Below are positions 1-8,952 of a stretch of DNA of 64,000 bases, piece after piece (the stretch's first letter is position 1; every line of letters begins with the position of its first letter). The DNA is from Tissierellales bacterium (GTDB lineage: Bacteria; Bacillota; Clostridia; Tissierellales; VENL01). The notes below the pieces were generated by a model. That model was not told where the DNA came from. It saw only the letters and a program-made list of their open reading frames with translations, and searched no databases. Location of the stretch: assembly GCA_028280805.1 (NCBI GenBank), contig JANQLB010000116.1, forward strand, positions 1 to 64,000, given 5' to 3'. A program made the position numbers and the translations under genes.

Positions 1-667
1 TGCTTTAATAGGACCATCAGGTAGTGGTAAATCAACAACTGCAAAGTTAATAGCCAGATTTTGGGATGTAAGCAAAGGTGAAATAAAAATTGGTGGAACG
101 AATATTAAGAGTATTCCTCTGAAACAACTTTCTGATATCGTTAGTTTTGTTACACAAGATAATTTTCTGTTTGATTGTTCGTTAATGGACAACATTCGTA
201 TGGGTAATCCTAATGCTACTGATGAGGAAGTCGTTAGAGTTGCAAAAGCAGCTAGATGTCACGATTTTATTTCTAAACTTGATAAAGGTTATGAAACTGA
301 GGCTGGAGAAGCAGGAAATAAGTTATCAGGTGGGGAGAAGCAAAGAATTACTGTTGCAAGGGCTATGCTTAAGAATGCACCAATAGTTATTTTAGATGAA
401 GCAACTACGTACACTGATCCTGAAAATGAATATGAAATTCAGAAATCAGTATCAGAATTAGCAAAAGATAAGACGCTTATTGTTATTGCCCATAGACTTT
501 CTACAATAAAAAATGCAGATAAAATAGTAATAATTGATGGTGGAAAGATAAAAGAAGAGGGAACACACAGGTCGTTGAGTGATTCTTGTGAAATTTATCG
601 TGATATGTGGAATGCACATATTGGTCAAGAAGTGACAACTATGGAGGGAGGTGAAATTTGTGTTTAA
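1..667 (+). CDS. ABC half-transporter, exporter fold (5' end outside window)
   Basis: Only the nucleotide-binding domain is visible; the reading frame is open from base 2, so the gene begins upstream of the window. It shows a Walker A motif (GPSGSGKST) at the very start, the Q-loop in FVTQDN, the signature LSGGEKQR, Walker B VILDEAT with its catalytic Glu, and the H-loop IAHRLS. It overlaps the next gene, a second exporter-fold half-transporter, so the two probably form a heterodimer. It is paralogous to the protein at 7186-8952. By family knowledge, such pairs next to siderophore genes (IrtAB, YbtPQ) import iron chelates in spite of the exporter fold. The iron role here is inferred from the paralogous, Fur-box-linked copy. 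The transmembrane part cannot be judged. Confidence 0.93.
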   Translation, partial: ALIGPSGSGKSTTAKLIARFWDVSKGEIKIGGTNIKSIPLKQLSDIVSFVTQDNFLFDCSLMDNIRMGNPNATDEEVVRVAKAARCHDFISKLDKGYETEAGEAGNKLSGGEKQRITVARAMLKNAPIVILDEATTYTDPENEYEIQKSVSELAKDKTLIVIAHRLSTIKNADKIVIIDGGKIKEEGTHRSLSDSCEIYRDMWNAHIGQEVTTMEGGEICV

Positions 668-2405
668 GACAGCTTTTAGAATTGTCAATTGGACAGGAAA
701 GTATAAATATAGAATGTACCTTGGATTTCTTTGTTCCTTTTTCATTGGAATAAGTAACTCTTTACCCATAGTAATAGCTGCTTATACGATGAATACTATT
801 CTAATGGATTATAATGGTGAAAAAACAATGCCTGAGAATTTCACCATGTGGATGACCTTAGCGATTGTTGCTGCAATATTGCTACGTTTTTTGTTTGTCC
901 AGTTAAGATCAATAGCTCAAGATTCACTTGGTTATGAAGTAACTGCTAAGGAAAGATTAGCTGTGGGAAATATACTAAAAAGAGTACCCCTTGGGTACTT
1001 TGAGGAGAATAAAACTGGTGACATTACTTCTATAATAACAACAGAATTAACCCTTCTTCAGATGTTCATAACCAAAATGGTAGATAGAATCATTGGTGGT
1101 TACTCAATGACAGCTGCAATGCTTATATGGCTATTCTTCTTCAATGTTAAAGCTGCATTCATTGCGGTGTCGGCAGTATTAGTATCATCGTTTTTCTTAA
1201 ATATTATTTATAGAAATGGTAAGGTTATTTTTAAAAACGTACATCAATGTCAGGAAGACATGATTAGACATGTTCTAGAATATCTGCGTGGTATGAGTCA
1301 AGTCAAGTCATATGGTAATGAAGGTGAAGCTCTTAATGCTATTAGAAAAGCGTTTGCCAATATTAGAGATATGAATATTAAGAATGAAGTTAAATATATG
1401 CCAATGAAAGCTTGCCATCAGTTTACATTTAAGCTTGGTATATGTGGAATAATTTATATTGTTACCTTACTTAGTACAAGTGGAGAACTATCACTTGGGT
1501 TTACCATACTATTACTAATGTTTGTTTTTACAATTTTTGCACAAGTTGATGGTGCTAATGAACCAGCTCTATTGATGGCCGTTGTTGAATCTAATATGAG
1601 TAATTTAAATCGATTGAAGGAAGCAAAATTTATTGATGAAGACGGTAGAGATGTGGTTCTTAAATCCTATGATATTAAATTTAATGGAGTTTCCTTTGCT
1701 TATGAAGAAGAAGATGTTATTAGAAATATGACACTTAGTATACCTGAAGGAACAACTACTGCTCTTGTCGGACCTTCTGGATGCGGTAAGTCAACACTTT
1801 GCAATCTTGTGGCCAGATTTTATGATGTTCAAAAAGGAAGTATAACAATAGGAGGACATAACCTGAAAGAATTCACGTGTGACAGTCTTTTGTCACAAAT
1901 CAGTATGGTATTTCAGAATGTTTACTTATTTCATGACACTATAAGAAATAATATTTTATTTGGGAAACCATCAGCAACCGAAGAAGAAATAATTGAGGCT
2001 GCAAAAAAAGCTCGATGCCATGAGTTTATAATTAATCTACCGGAGGGTTATGACACTATTGTTGGTGAAAGTGGTGCGACTTTATCAGGAGGAGAAAAGC
2101 AGAGAATATCTATTGCAAGAGCTATTCTAAAGGATGCACCAATTATTATGTTAGATGAAGCTACAGCAAGTATTGACCCTGAAAATGAAGGTTATATACA
2201 GCAGGCGATTTATGAGTTGACTAGAGGAAAGACTGTCATTACAATTGCTCATAAGTTAGCTACTGTAAGAAATGCAGATCAAATCATTGTTATGAAAAAT
2301 GGGGAGATTCATGAACAAGGTAAACATGAAGCTCTTATGAATCAAGACGGGTTGTATAAGAGATTTATTGATATTAGAAAAAGTGCTGAAGGATGGACAA
2401 TATAA
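660..2405 (+). CDS. ABC half-transporter, exporter fold (partner of preceding gene)
   Basis: A protein of about 581 residues with an N-terminal transmembrane region (about 1-330) and a C-terminal ATPase (about 340-575). The ATPase has Walker A GPSGCGKST, Q-loop MVFQNVYLF, signature LSGGEKQR, Walker B IIMLDEATASIDPENE and H-loop IAHKL. A perfect GGAGGT lies at 647-652, which places the start at GTG 660 with 7-nt spacing; GTG 651 in the same frame sits inside that ribosome site and is less likely. The start overlaps the previous stop by 8 nt, a sign of translational coupling and of a heterodimer. It is paralogous to 8946-10691 and 47631-49376. Confidence 0.94.
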   Translation: MFKTAFRIVNWTGKYKYRMYLGFLCSFFIGISNSLPIVIAAYTMNTILMDYNGEKTMPENFTMWMTLAIVAAILLRFLFVQLRSIAQDSLGYEVTAKERLAVGNILKRVPLGYFEENKTGDITSIITTELTLLQMFITKMVDRIIGGYSMTAAMLIWLFFFNVKAAFIAVSAVLVSSFFLNIIYRNGKVIFKNVHQCQEDMIRHVLEYLRGMSQVKSYGNEGEALNAIRKAFANIRDMNIKNEVKYMPMKACHQFTFKLGICGIIYIVTLLSTSGELSLGFTILLLMFVFTIFAQVDGANEPALLMAVVESNMSNLNRLKEAKFIDEDGRDVVLKSYDIKFNGVSFAYEEEDVIRNMTLSIPEGTTTALVGPSGCGKSTLCNLVARFYDVQKGSITIGGHNLKEFTCDSLLSQISMVFQNVYLFHDTIRNNILFGKPSATEEEIIEAAKKARCHEFIINLPEGYDTIVGESGATLSGGEKQRISIARAILKDAPIIMLDEATASIDPENEGYIQQAIYELTRGKTVITIAHKLATVRNADQIIVMKNGEIHEQGKHEALMNQDGLYKRFIDIRKSAEGWTI

Positions 2406-2438
2406 TAACTTTAACAAGTATATGATTGGAGGATTATC

Positions 2439-3053
2439 ATGAGTGAAACAGGTTTAACGAGTAAGAAAAAAGTTAAGAATAAGGGAAAATTGACTGTACG
2501 AGATTATATTACATTAGGCATGATGATGATTTTGGTTTATGTAATCTATACAATTATTGGGTTACCGTTGGCTACAACAATAATCGGCAATATATTTTTG
2601 CATGCCGTATGCTCTCTTCTATGGGGAACTGTTTTTATGTTGATGTATGTGAGAGTGAACAAAAAGTGGGGACCTTTGATATTTGGGATACTAATAGGGA
2701 TAATGCAAATATTTAACTTATGGATTACCGCTGTAGCAATTGTGATTGGTGCGATAGTAGCGGAGATTATTTGGCAGAGATGGAATAAAGAAAGCTTTAA
2801 AACAATGACTGTGTGTTTTTCAGTTCAAATTACCTCATGGTACTTAGGTATGTTTATTCCTCTTATTATAATTGCAGATATTGAATCAATTGCAGCCGAA
2901 AACTATCTGGAACTATTCACTAAAGTTAAAGAACTTGTGGTCGGTCCACTATTTTTTGTAGGTCTGTTTTCAGTGATTACTTGTACTGTAATTGGGGCAT
3001 TTATTGGTAAACGACTACTAAAGAAACATTTTGAAAAAGCAGGGTTGATCTAA
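2439..3053 (+). CDS. ECF transporter S component, Trep_Strep type
   Basis: A 204-residue polytopic membrane protein with about five or six hydrophobic segments, a short basic N-terminus and the C-terminal signature GKRLLKKHFEKAGLI. That tail is nearly identical to the one in the paralog at 10719-11330 and is typical of the Trep_Strep integral membrane family, regarded as ECF substrate-binding (S) components. GGAGGATT precedes the ATG. An EcfT and an EcfA follow directly, completing an ECF transporter, while the exporter-fold ABC pair precedes. The ligand is unknown; an iron chelate or metal is inferred from the operon type. Confidence 0.88.
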   Translation: MSETGLTSKKKVKNKGKLTVRDYITLGMMMILVYVIYTIIGLPLATTIIGNIFLHAVCSLLWGTVFMLMYVRVNKKWGPLIFGILIGIMQIFNLWITAVAIVIGAIVAEIIWQRWNKESFKTMTVCFSVQITSWYLGMFIPLIIIADIESIAAENYLELFTKVKELVVGPLFFVGLFSVITCTVIGAFIGKRLLKKHFEKAGLI

Positions 3054-3054
3054 A

Positions 3055-3801
3055 ATGACAACTAATGCGATTAAAAGAGATACAACAAAAATCGTTACAG
3101 AAACAGGGAGCTTTTTTGAAGAATTTGATCCAAGATTGAAACTTCTTCTTGTCGTATGTGTTAGTACGTTAACTTTTATAGCTCCTACTTCTAAAGCTCT
3201 GCTGATTAATTACTCTATAATCGTATTACTGTATATGCTTTCAGGGTTATATCGCAGTGGTGTGAAAGTGATTATTTTTGTTTCAGTGTTTTATACGATA
3301 AGTTTGTGGGAGCCATCCGGTGCATCAGAATGGATAAAATTTGCATTAAATTTAATAGGTCCCCTTGCCATTCGCATCATGTCATATTTTATAATGGGTA
3401 CTTGGATGGCTGGTAAAATGAGAATTGGTGACTTTGTTTCATCACTGGAGCAAATGCATATACCTAAAGGTATTATTATTACTGTGGCAGTTGTTTTTAG
3501 GTATTTACCAACAGCCAGAGATGAATTGTACTACATTAGCAGCACAATGAAACTTAGAGGTATTGGTATTAGTTTTAAAAATATTATACTTCATCCTATC
3601 AGAACTTTAGAATATTCAATTATTCCTCTTATATTAAGATGCCTTACCATTGCAGATGAATTATCTGTATCAGCAATGACTAGAGGACTTGATTTGGAGA
3701 CCAAGAGAATACCTTACAGGGAAGTGAAGATAACCATTCAGGAAGCAGTGATAACGATTGTTATTTTAACAATCGTTGTATCATCGAGATTTATAACTTA
3801 G
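3055..3801 (+). CDS. ECF transporter T component (CbiQ/EcfT-like)
   Basis: A 248-residue membrane protein with the EcfT layout: an N-terminal FDPRLKLL motif, hydrophobic helices, then a cytoplasmic coupling region holding the two X-Arg-X motifs (KLRGIG near residue 165 and MTRGLD near 210) that contact the ATPases. The ATG lies one base after the S-component stop, so the genes are translationally linked. It should scaffold the S component encoded upstream and the double ATPase encoded downstream. Paralogs are at 11426-12160 and, more distantly, 31829-32719. Confidence 0.9.
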   Translation: MTTNAIKRDTTKIVTETGSFFEEFDPRLKLLLVVCVSTLTFIAPTSKALLINYSIIVLLYMLSGLYRSGVKVIIFVSVFYTISLWEPSGASEWIKFALNLIGPLAIRIMSYFIMGTWMAGKMRIGDFVSSLEQMHIPKGIIITVAVVFRYLPTARDELYYISSTMKLRGIGISFKNIILHPIRTLEYSIIPLILRCLTIADELSVSAMTRGLDLETKRIPYREVKITIQEAVITIVILTIVVSSRFIT

Positions 3802-3819
3802 GAAGAAAGGAAGATTACC

Positions 3820-5232
3820 TTGATTGAATTACAGAACGTTAGTTTTTCATATGATTCGAGTGATGAAATGATACTTAATAATGTTAATCTGAGTATTAAA
3901 GAAGGTGAATTTGTTCTTTTGGTTGGTAACAGCGGTTGTGGTAAGACAACAATCACCCGTTTTCTTAACGTTTTAGCACCGGATTTTTTTGAAGGAGAAC
4001 TAAAAGGAACTGTTATTGTTGATGGAAAAAACACCAATGACGTCACTATCCAGGAGATGTCCCGCTCTGTAGGCAGTGTATTTCAAGATCCGCGAAGTCA
4101 ATTTTTTACGTTGGATACAACTGCTGAGCTGGCATTTTCTTGTGAAAATGTGGGGTTGAATCGGCAAGACACTATTAAAAGAGTTGTTGAATCAGCAGAG
4201 TTGATTAATGTTACACATTTGCTTGGTAAGTCTGTTTTTGAATTGTCAAGTGGTGAAAAACAAGCAATTGCTCTTGCTTCTGCTTGTGCTCATAAACCGA
4301 AGATTCTTGTTCTGGATGAACCATCAGCTAATTTGGACCAAGATGCCATGGTAAGGCTTAAGCATAATCTTGAATCACTTAAGACAAGAGGACATACAAT
4401 AGTTGTTTCCGAACACCGTATACATTATCTTAAAGATCTGTGTGATAAAGTAGTGCATATCAGTAATGGTGTGATTGAAAGTATATTAACAGGTGATGAA
4501 TTTCAAAAAAAGAGCAATGAAGAACTTAATTCATCCGGATTACGTTCATTAAGCGTTGATGGATTGAAAAAGGGTTTAACTCAAAAAACAATAAGTGCAG
4601 TTCACCTTGAAAAAGATAAGAAAAATTTGCTTGTATTAGAGCAGGTAGATTTTAGCTATAATAGGGCAGAACCTCTTCTGAAAAACATCAATCTAAGTGT
4701 TAATCAAGGAGAAATCATTGGCTTAATTGGAAACAATGGAACAGGAAAAACAACATTGATGGAACTGATATGCGGCTTAAAAAAACAAAAATCAGGCAAC
4801 ATCTATATTGGTGGTAAAAAGGTAAAAGCAAAATCTAGAATAGAGCAAACCTATTATGTCATGCAGGACAGTGATTATCAGCTTTTTACTGAAAGTGTTG
4901 AAAAAGAAATATTTCTGGACAATAAGAAAACTGAATCTTCTGTTGAAACTGGTGTGGAGATTTTAAAACTTATGGGTTTGTCTGATTTTCTTGAAAGACA
5001 TCCTGCATCCTTATCTGGAGGTCAAAAGCAAAGACTTTCCATAGCAATATCTTTTATGAAAGATGTAGAGATTATCTGCTTCGATGAACCTACAAGTGGG
5101 TTAGATTACAATTCCATGCAACGAATTGTAAAATTATTCAAGAGACTTTCATCTATGGGAAAAGGTATTATTGTCGCAACCCATGATTTGGAATTTATAA
5201 CAGCGTGTTGCACAGCAGTTTATAATATGTGA
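3820..5232 (+). CDS. ECF double ATPase (EcfA-EcfA' fusion), C-terminus shortened
   Basis: A 470-residue protein with two tandem ABC ATPase domains. Domain 1 has GNSGCGKTT, LSSGEKQ, VLDEPSANLD and H-loop SEHR. Domain 2 has GNNGTGKTT, LSGGQKQR, CFDEPTSGLD and H-loop ATHD. The start is TTG 3820 behind a GGAAGAAAGG stretch. It ends abruptly after DLEFITACCTAVYNM, about 30 residues before the end of the paralog at 12157-13662, so the post-H-loop strand and tail are missing. All catalytic motifs are present, so activity is possible. Downstream sequence shows no obvious continuation, suggesting a deletion or frameshift at the operon end. Confidence 0.9.
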   Translation: MIELQNVSFSYDSSDEMILNNVNLSIKEGEFVLLVGNSGCGKTTITRFLNVLAPDFFEGELKGTVIVDGKNTNDVTIQEMSRSVGSVFQDPRSQFFTLDTTAELAFSCENVGLNRQDTIKRVVESAELINVTHLLGKSVFELSSGEKQAIALASACAHKPKILVLDEPSANLDQDAMVRLKHNLESLKTRGHTIVVSEHRIHYLKDLCDKVVHISNGVIESILTGDEFQKKSNEELNSSGLRSLSVDGLKKGLTQKTISAVHLEKDKKNLLVLEQVDFSYNRAEPLLKNINLSVNQGEIIGLIGNNGTGKTTLMELICGLKKQKSGNIYIGGKKVKAKSRIEQTYYVMQDSDYQLFTESVEKEIFLDNKKTESSVETGVEILKLMGLSDFLERHPASLSGGQKQRLSIAISFMKDVEIICFDEPTSGLDYNSMQRIVKLFKRLSSMGKGIIVATHDLEFITACCTAVYNM

Positions 5233-5636
5233 CTGAATTGGTGTAATAAGTTCTATGGTAGAGATATACGGAGAAATGGCGTAGTATTGTGGAGAAAATG
5301 AGTAGATTAGAATACTCTTTAGCCCGATTGGAGTAAATGAAGTATTAGTAAATAAAGACGAGTATCTGGTTGAACAAAATCAGCTGTAACAGTTTTAAGA
5401 ACTAAAGATAATTCTAAACAGTAAGATTTTTCCAACTTAAAAGTGTAAAAAACATACATTTTGAAATAATAAGGTATTTACCAAATAAAAAACCTATGAT
5501 AATGAAAAAAATATTCATTTTCATGGGATTTATTTCTTAAATTCAATTTTGATGTTTATATAAGAGACAAGTGACATTTACTGAAAAAAATTAAAGATAA
5601 CGGGATTAATCAGCTGTTGATAGGAAGCAAATAGAA
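5233..5636. other. non-coding stretch after truncated EcfA gene
   Basis: About 400 bases of AT-rich sequence without a convincing reading frame or RNA. It probably includes decayed sequence following the shortened ATPase gene. Nothing else could be supported. Confidence 0.4.
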
Positions 5637-5674
5637 AAGTGTGTTGGTATAAGACCGGTACACTTCTTTTTTTT
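5637..5674 (+). terminator. intrinsic terminator
   Basis: A 12-bp stem with three wobble pairs (arm AAGTGTGTTGGT at 5637-5648, arm ACCGGTACACTT at 5654-5665), loop ATAAG, followed by eight T residues. It probably ends the first transport operon. Confidence 0.8.
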
Positions 5675-5766
5675 GCTCTTAATACTGTAGTAGTCGATAT
5701 ATCAACAAATAGTACAATTTTTTTCAACATCTTCAATAACTTGACAGTATCAAATAAACTTTAACC

Positions 5767-5795
5767 TTGATATTATTTTGTATGCATGATAACAT
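5767..5795 (+). promoter_or_regulatory. candidate sigma-A promoter for AraC gene
   Basis: TTGATA at 5767-5772, a 17-base spacer, and TAACAT at 5790-5795. The Fur box starts at the next base, a position where a bound repressor would block transcription start. The 5' untranslated leader would be about 190 bases. Confidence 0.45.
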
Positions 5796-5814
5796 GATAA
5801 TGATAATCATTATT
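5796..5814 (+). promoter_or_regulatory. Fur box
   Basis: GATAATGATAATCATTATT matches the classic 19-bp Fur consensus at 18 of 19 positions. It lies upstream of the AraC-type regulator gene at 5996. The identical 19-mer occurs at 43845-43863 upstream of a second AraC gene. This is direct sequence support for iron control; binding itself is inferred. Confidence 0.82.
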
Positions 5815-5995
5815 AAAACTTAAAGAATAATTGACAATTACTTATGAAATTGATGCCAATTGTAGCATAATGTATTAGATATTAATAATAAATATACTCT
5901 AAAGCTAGAGATATTCTTTACAAAACTTATGCAATGACTGAATTAAAAATATACTTGACAGAGTACTTTTTATATATTCAAGGAAGGGGTTACTA

Positions 5996-6991
5996 ATGTA
6001 CGAAAATACCAAAACAAAATACGAACTTTTTCATGACCAACACGTATATCAGGATACTTGTTTTCCTATGACACAGCAGTTTTGTGGCATCATGAAGGAC
6101 CACGTCATTTCGCTGCCTCCAAATATTGGGGTTGGGTATTTTCGCTATATTTCACCCTCCAAGCACATGGAACTTTACATCAGTGATGTGACCTTTAATA
6201 AAAAGTCGGTTTTGAGTGAACGAACATGCAGAAATTCTTACTCAATTTCGTTTTGTTTTTCCGATGCTCTTGAATGGGGAAATCCAGAGATTAAAAGCCG
6301 TGTTCTACTTAAAAGAGGAGAATGCTGTGTTTATGGTAAAGGCAGCTATCAGGCGGAAAACTACTATGAAGCTGGAGAGAGATATATTGGGATCGGCTTG
6401 GAACTCCACCCTTGTCGTTTCCAGCCTGTAATGGATTGTTTGATGGAGAAAAAAGTTGTTTCGTATTTTGACAGATCTGCTTCCAATATTCAAAAACTCA
6501 AAGCAACACGAACAATAGAATCCATTTTAAGTCAAATTATTTGTTGTAATTATACCGACAGCTTAAAATCACTTTACCTTGAGGGCAAAATTTTAGAATT
6601 GGTCTCTAATTTTTCAAATGAAATAATTTTGGAAAAATATTCGGTAAATAAACAAAATGAAATGAGTATATCCGACGATGCCAACTTGATTTTTATTCAA
6701 AAAATTATTAATGAAAATTATGCTAAACCTTTAACGATTTCAGAATTAGCAAAAAAAGTTTATATGAGCGAGTCCAAGCTAAGGGCTGCTTTTCGGCAGC
6801 GATTTGGAATCACGATTTATCAATATGTGCTAGATAAACGGATGGAGAAAGCACGAGAAATGCTGGAACAACAAAATTGCCGGGTTAGGGATGCTGCCAG
6901 CTCCGTAGGATACAGTAACATGAGTCATTTCAGTGAAAAATTTCGAAAAAGATTCGGATATAACCCCAGTGAGTACTTGAAAAACTTTTAA
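5996..6991 (+). CDS. AraC-family regulator, PchR/YbtA-like
   Basis: A 331-residue protein. The C-terminal third (about 230-331) is a typical AraC double helix-turn-helix: TISELAKKVYMSESKLRAAF forms the first part and VGYSNMSHFSEKFRKRFGYNP the second, the conserved signature end. The N-terminal part is probably a ligand-sensing domain but is not recognisable in detail. A Fur box lies 180 bases upstream and the exporter/ECF operon starts 195 bases downstream, separated by a terminator. Regulators of this kind (PchR, YbtA) sense the ferric siderophore and activate its uptake genes; that role is inferred here. GGAAGGGG precedes the ATG. Confidence 0.9.
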   Translation: MYENTKTKYELFHDQHVYQDTCFPMTQQFCGIMKDHVISLPPNIGVGYFRYISPSKHMELYISDVTFNKKSVLSERTCRNSYSISFCFSDALEWGNPEIKSRVLLKRGECCVYGKGSYQAENYYEAGERYIGIGLELHPCRFQPVMDCLMEKKVVSYFDRSASNIQKLKATRTIESILSQIICCNYTDSLKSLYLEGKILELVSNFSNEIILEKYSVNKQNEMSISDDANLIFIQKIINENYAKPLTISELAKKVYMSESKLRAAFRQRFGITIYQYVLDKRMEKAREMLEQQNCRVRDAASSVGYSNMSHFSEKFRKRFGYNPSEYLKNF

Positions 6992-7011
6992 AAATAAAAT
7001 TATATGTACCA

Positions 7012-7047
7012 AAATGCAGCTAACCAAATTGGTTCGGCTGCATTTTT
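7012..7047 (+). terminator. intrinsic terminator after AraC gene
   Basis: Arms AAATGCAGC (7012-7020) and GCTGCATTT (7037-7045) with an inner AACC/GGTT pairing, running into five T residues. It separates the regulator transcript from the transport operon, which therefore has its own promoter. Confidence 0.8.
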
Positions 7048-7054
7048 ATGTTTT

Positions 7055-7138
7055 AACGTTTTTTCACTATATTTAACATTTTGGGGCATTTAAAAAAACG
7101 TTTTCGGGTAGAAAAGCGATACTGTATTCACCTATAAT
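7055..7138 (+). promoter_or_regulatory. promoter with three phased direct repeats (AraC sites)
   Basis: AACGTTTT at 7055-7062, AACATTTT at 7075-7082 and AACGTTTT at 7097-7104 form direct repeats spaced 20 and 22 bases, two helical turns apart, as expected for an AraC-family activator. A good -10 box TATAAT lies at 7133-7138 but no good -35 is visible, consistent with an activator-dependent promoter. The next gene starts at 7186. Confidence 0.55.
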
Positions 7139-7185
7139 AGTTAGTAGAATCTAACAAATTCAATACAGATAAAGGAGGAATTCTA

Positions 7186-8952
7186 TTGGAGGAAGATAAA
7201 CGAAATTGGCTTACGGGTATCTTCGAGTTTATTGGAAAATACAGAGGCAGCATGATCGGTTCTGTAATACTTGCAATAATCAGTGTTGCCTGCGGATTGG
7301 TTCCTTACTTTGCAGTATCGAAAATCATTATTTTGTTCCTGCAAAATCAAGCTGATGCCCAGCGTATTGGAGTAATAGTAGCTCTTGCACTTTTCGGATA
7401 TGCTTTAAACCGGATTCTATTCAGCGTTGCCACCGTATTATCTCACAAGTCTGCATTTGCAGTGCTAAAGAATATCAGAAGTTCCATAGCCGAAAAAATG
7501 ATTCGAATGCCCATGGGTTCTATTTTGGGAAAATCATCTGGACAATACAAGGATATTCTTGTAGATGAGGTAGAGCGTATTGAATTTCCAATTGCTCATA
7601 TGCTTCCGGAGTTTACATCGAATTTGTTGATTCCAGTTGCTGTTTTTATCTATATGCTGGTTTTAGATTGGAGGCTGGCACTTAGTTCACTGATTACCGT
7701 AGCTCTGGGTATGATTTTCTTTGCATTGATGATGAGTGGCTACAAAACACGTTACGCAAAATACACAGCAGCCTGCGAAAATTTAAATTCTACAGTAGTT
7801 GAATATGTAAATGGAATTGAGGTAATTAAAGCCTTTGGACAATCCAGCTCTTCTTATGAAAAGTATGCTGGAGCAGTAAGGGATTATCGGGATTACACAC
7901 TTGATTGGTACAAAAGGTCATGGAAATACAGCTCTGCTGCTTATGCAGTCATGCCATCTGTTTTGCTGGCTGTTCTGCCAATTGGTGCAATGCTTTATTC
8001 TAAAGGTTCTTTAGGACTCTCAGCTTACATTTTGTGCATGATTCTTTCCTTGGGGCTGGTACCTCCGCTGATCAAGGTAGTGGAATTTTTAGATAATTTT
8101 GCGATTATGGAGCAAACCGAAGGAATGGTGCATGGACTGTTAACAGCAAAAGAACTGCCTCAGCCTTCAAATCCAAAGAAACCTGAAAATTATTCCTTTG
8201 AGTTCAACAATGTGAGTTTTTCCTACGACAAAACAGAGGTACTAAAAAACATAAACTTCTCCATTAAAGAAGGCACTATGACTGCTTTTGTCGGACCATC
8301 TGGTTCTGGCAAATCTACCATTGCAAAGCTGATGGTTCGTTTTTGGGATGTCGGTACAGGAGAAATTCGGCTTGGAGGGAAGAGGCTGCAGGATATTTCC
8401 CAAAATGCATTGATGGACAGCATCAGTTATGTTTCACAGGACAATTATCTTTTTAATATTCCAATTATGGAGAATATCCGAATTGGTAAAACAGGTGCAA
8501 CTGATCAAGAGGTTATTGATGCATCAAAAAAGGCCTGCTGTCATGACTTTATTCAAAAATTGGAACAAGGGTATAAGACTTTGGCGGGTGATGCAGGAGG
8601 GCAGCTGTCAGGCGGAGAGAGGCAACGTATTACTATTGCAAGAGCAATATTGAAAAATGCACCAGTGGTCATTTTAGATGAAGCAACTGCCCTTACCGAC
8701 CCAGAGAATGAGGATAAAATTCAAGCTTCTATCGCTGCTCTGACAAAGGGAAAAACTCTGGTTGTAATTGCTCACCGTCTGTCTACCATAGGAGGTGCAG
8801 ATCAAATTATTGTTCTTAATGATGGAGAGGTTGAATCGAAAGGCAAGCATACGGAGCTTCTAAAAATCTCGCCTTTATATTACAAGTTATGGCAAACACA
8901 TATAGAAGCACTTAACTGGGGTGTAGGTGGAAAGGAGGAAGATGCATGCTGA
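7186..8952 (+). CDS. ABC half-transporter, exporter fold
   Basis: A 588-residue protein: membrane domain about 1-325, ATPase about 335-575 with GPSGSGKST, Q-loop YVSQDNYLF, LSGGERQR, VILDEATALTDPENE and IAHRLS. TTG start at 7186 follows AAAGGAGGA with good spacing. It overlaps the next half-transporter by 7 nt and is paralogous to the partial gene at 1-667 and to 45881-47611. The pair plus the ECF genes behind it repeat the gene order at 1-5232. An iron-chelate uptake role is inferred from the AraC gene and Fur box upstream, not from substrate-binding residues. Confidence 0.94.
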   Translation: MEEDKRNWLTGIFEFIGKYRGSMIGSVILAIISVACGLVPYFAVSKIIILFLQNQADAQRIGVIVALALFGYALNRILFSVATVLSHKSAFAVLKNIRSSIAEKMIRMPMGSILGKSSGQYKDILVDEVERIEFPIAHMLPEFTSNLLIPVAVFIYMLVLDWRLALSSLITVALGMIFFALMMSGYKTRYAKYTAACENLNSTVVEYVNGIEVIKAFGQSSSSYEKYAGAVRDYRDYTLDWYKRSWKYSSAAYAVMPSVLLAVLPIGAMLYSKGSLGLSAYILCMILSLGLVPPLIKVVEFLDNFAIMEQTEGMVHGLLTAKELPQPSNPKKPENYSFEFNNVSFSYDKTEVLKNINFSIKEGTMTAFVGPSGSGKSTIAKLMVRFWDVGTGEIRLGGKRLQDISQNALMDSISYVSQDNYLFNIPIMENIRIGKTGATDQEVIDASKKACCHDFIQKLEQGYKTLAGDAGGQLSGGERQRITIARAILKNAPVVILDEATALTDPENEDKIQASIAALTKGKTLVVIAHRLSTIGGADQIIVLNDGEVESKGKHTELLKISPLYYKLWQTHIEALNWGVGGKEEDAC

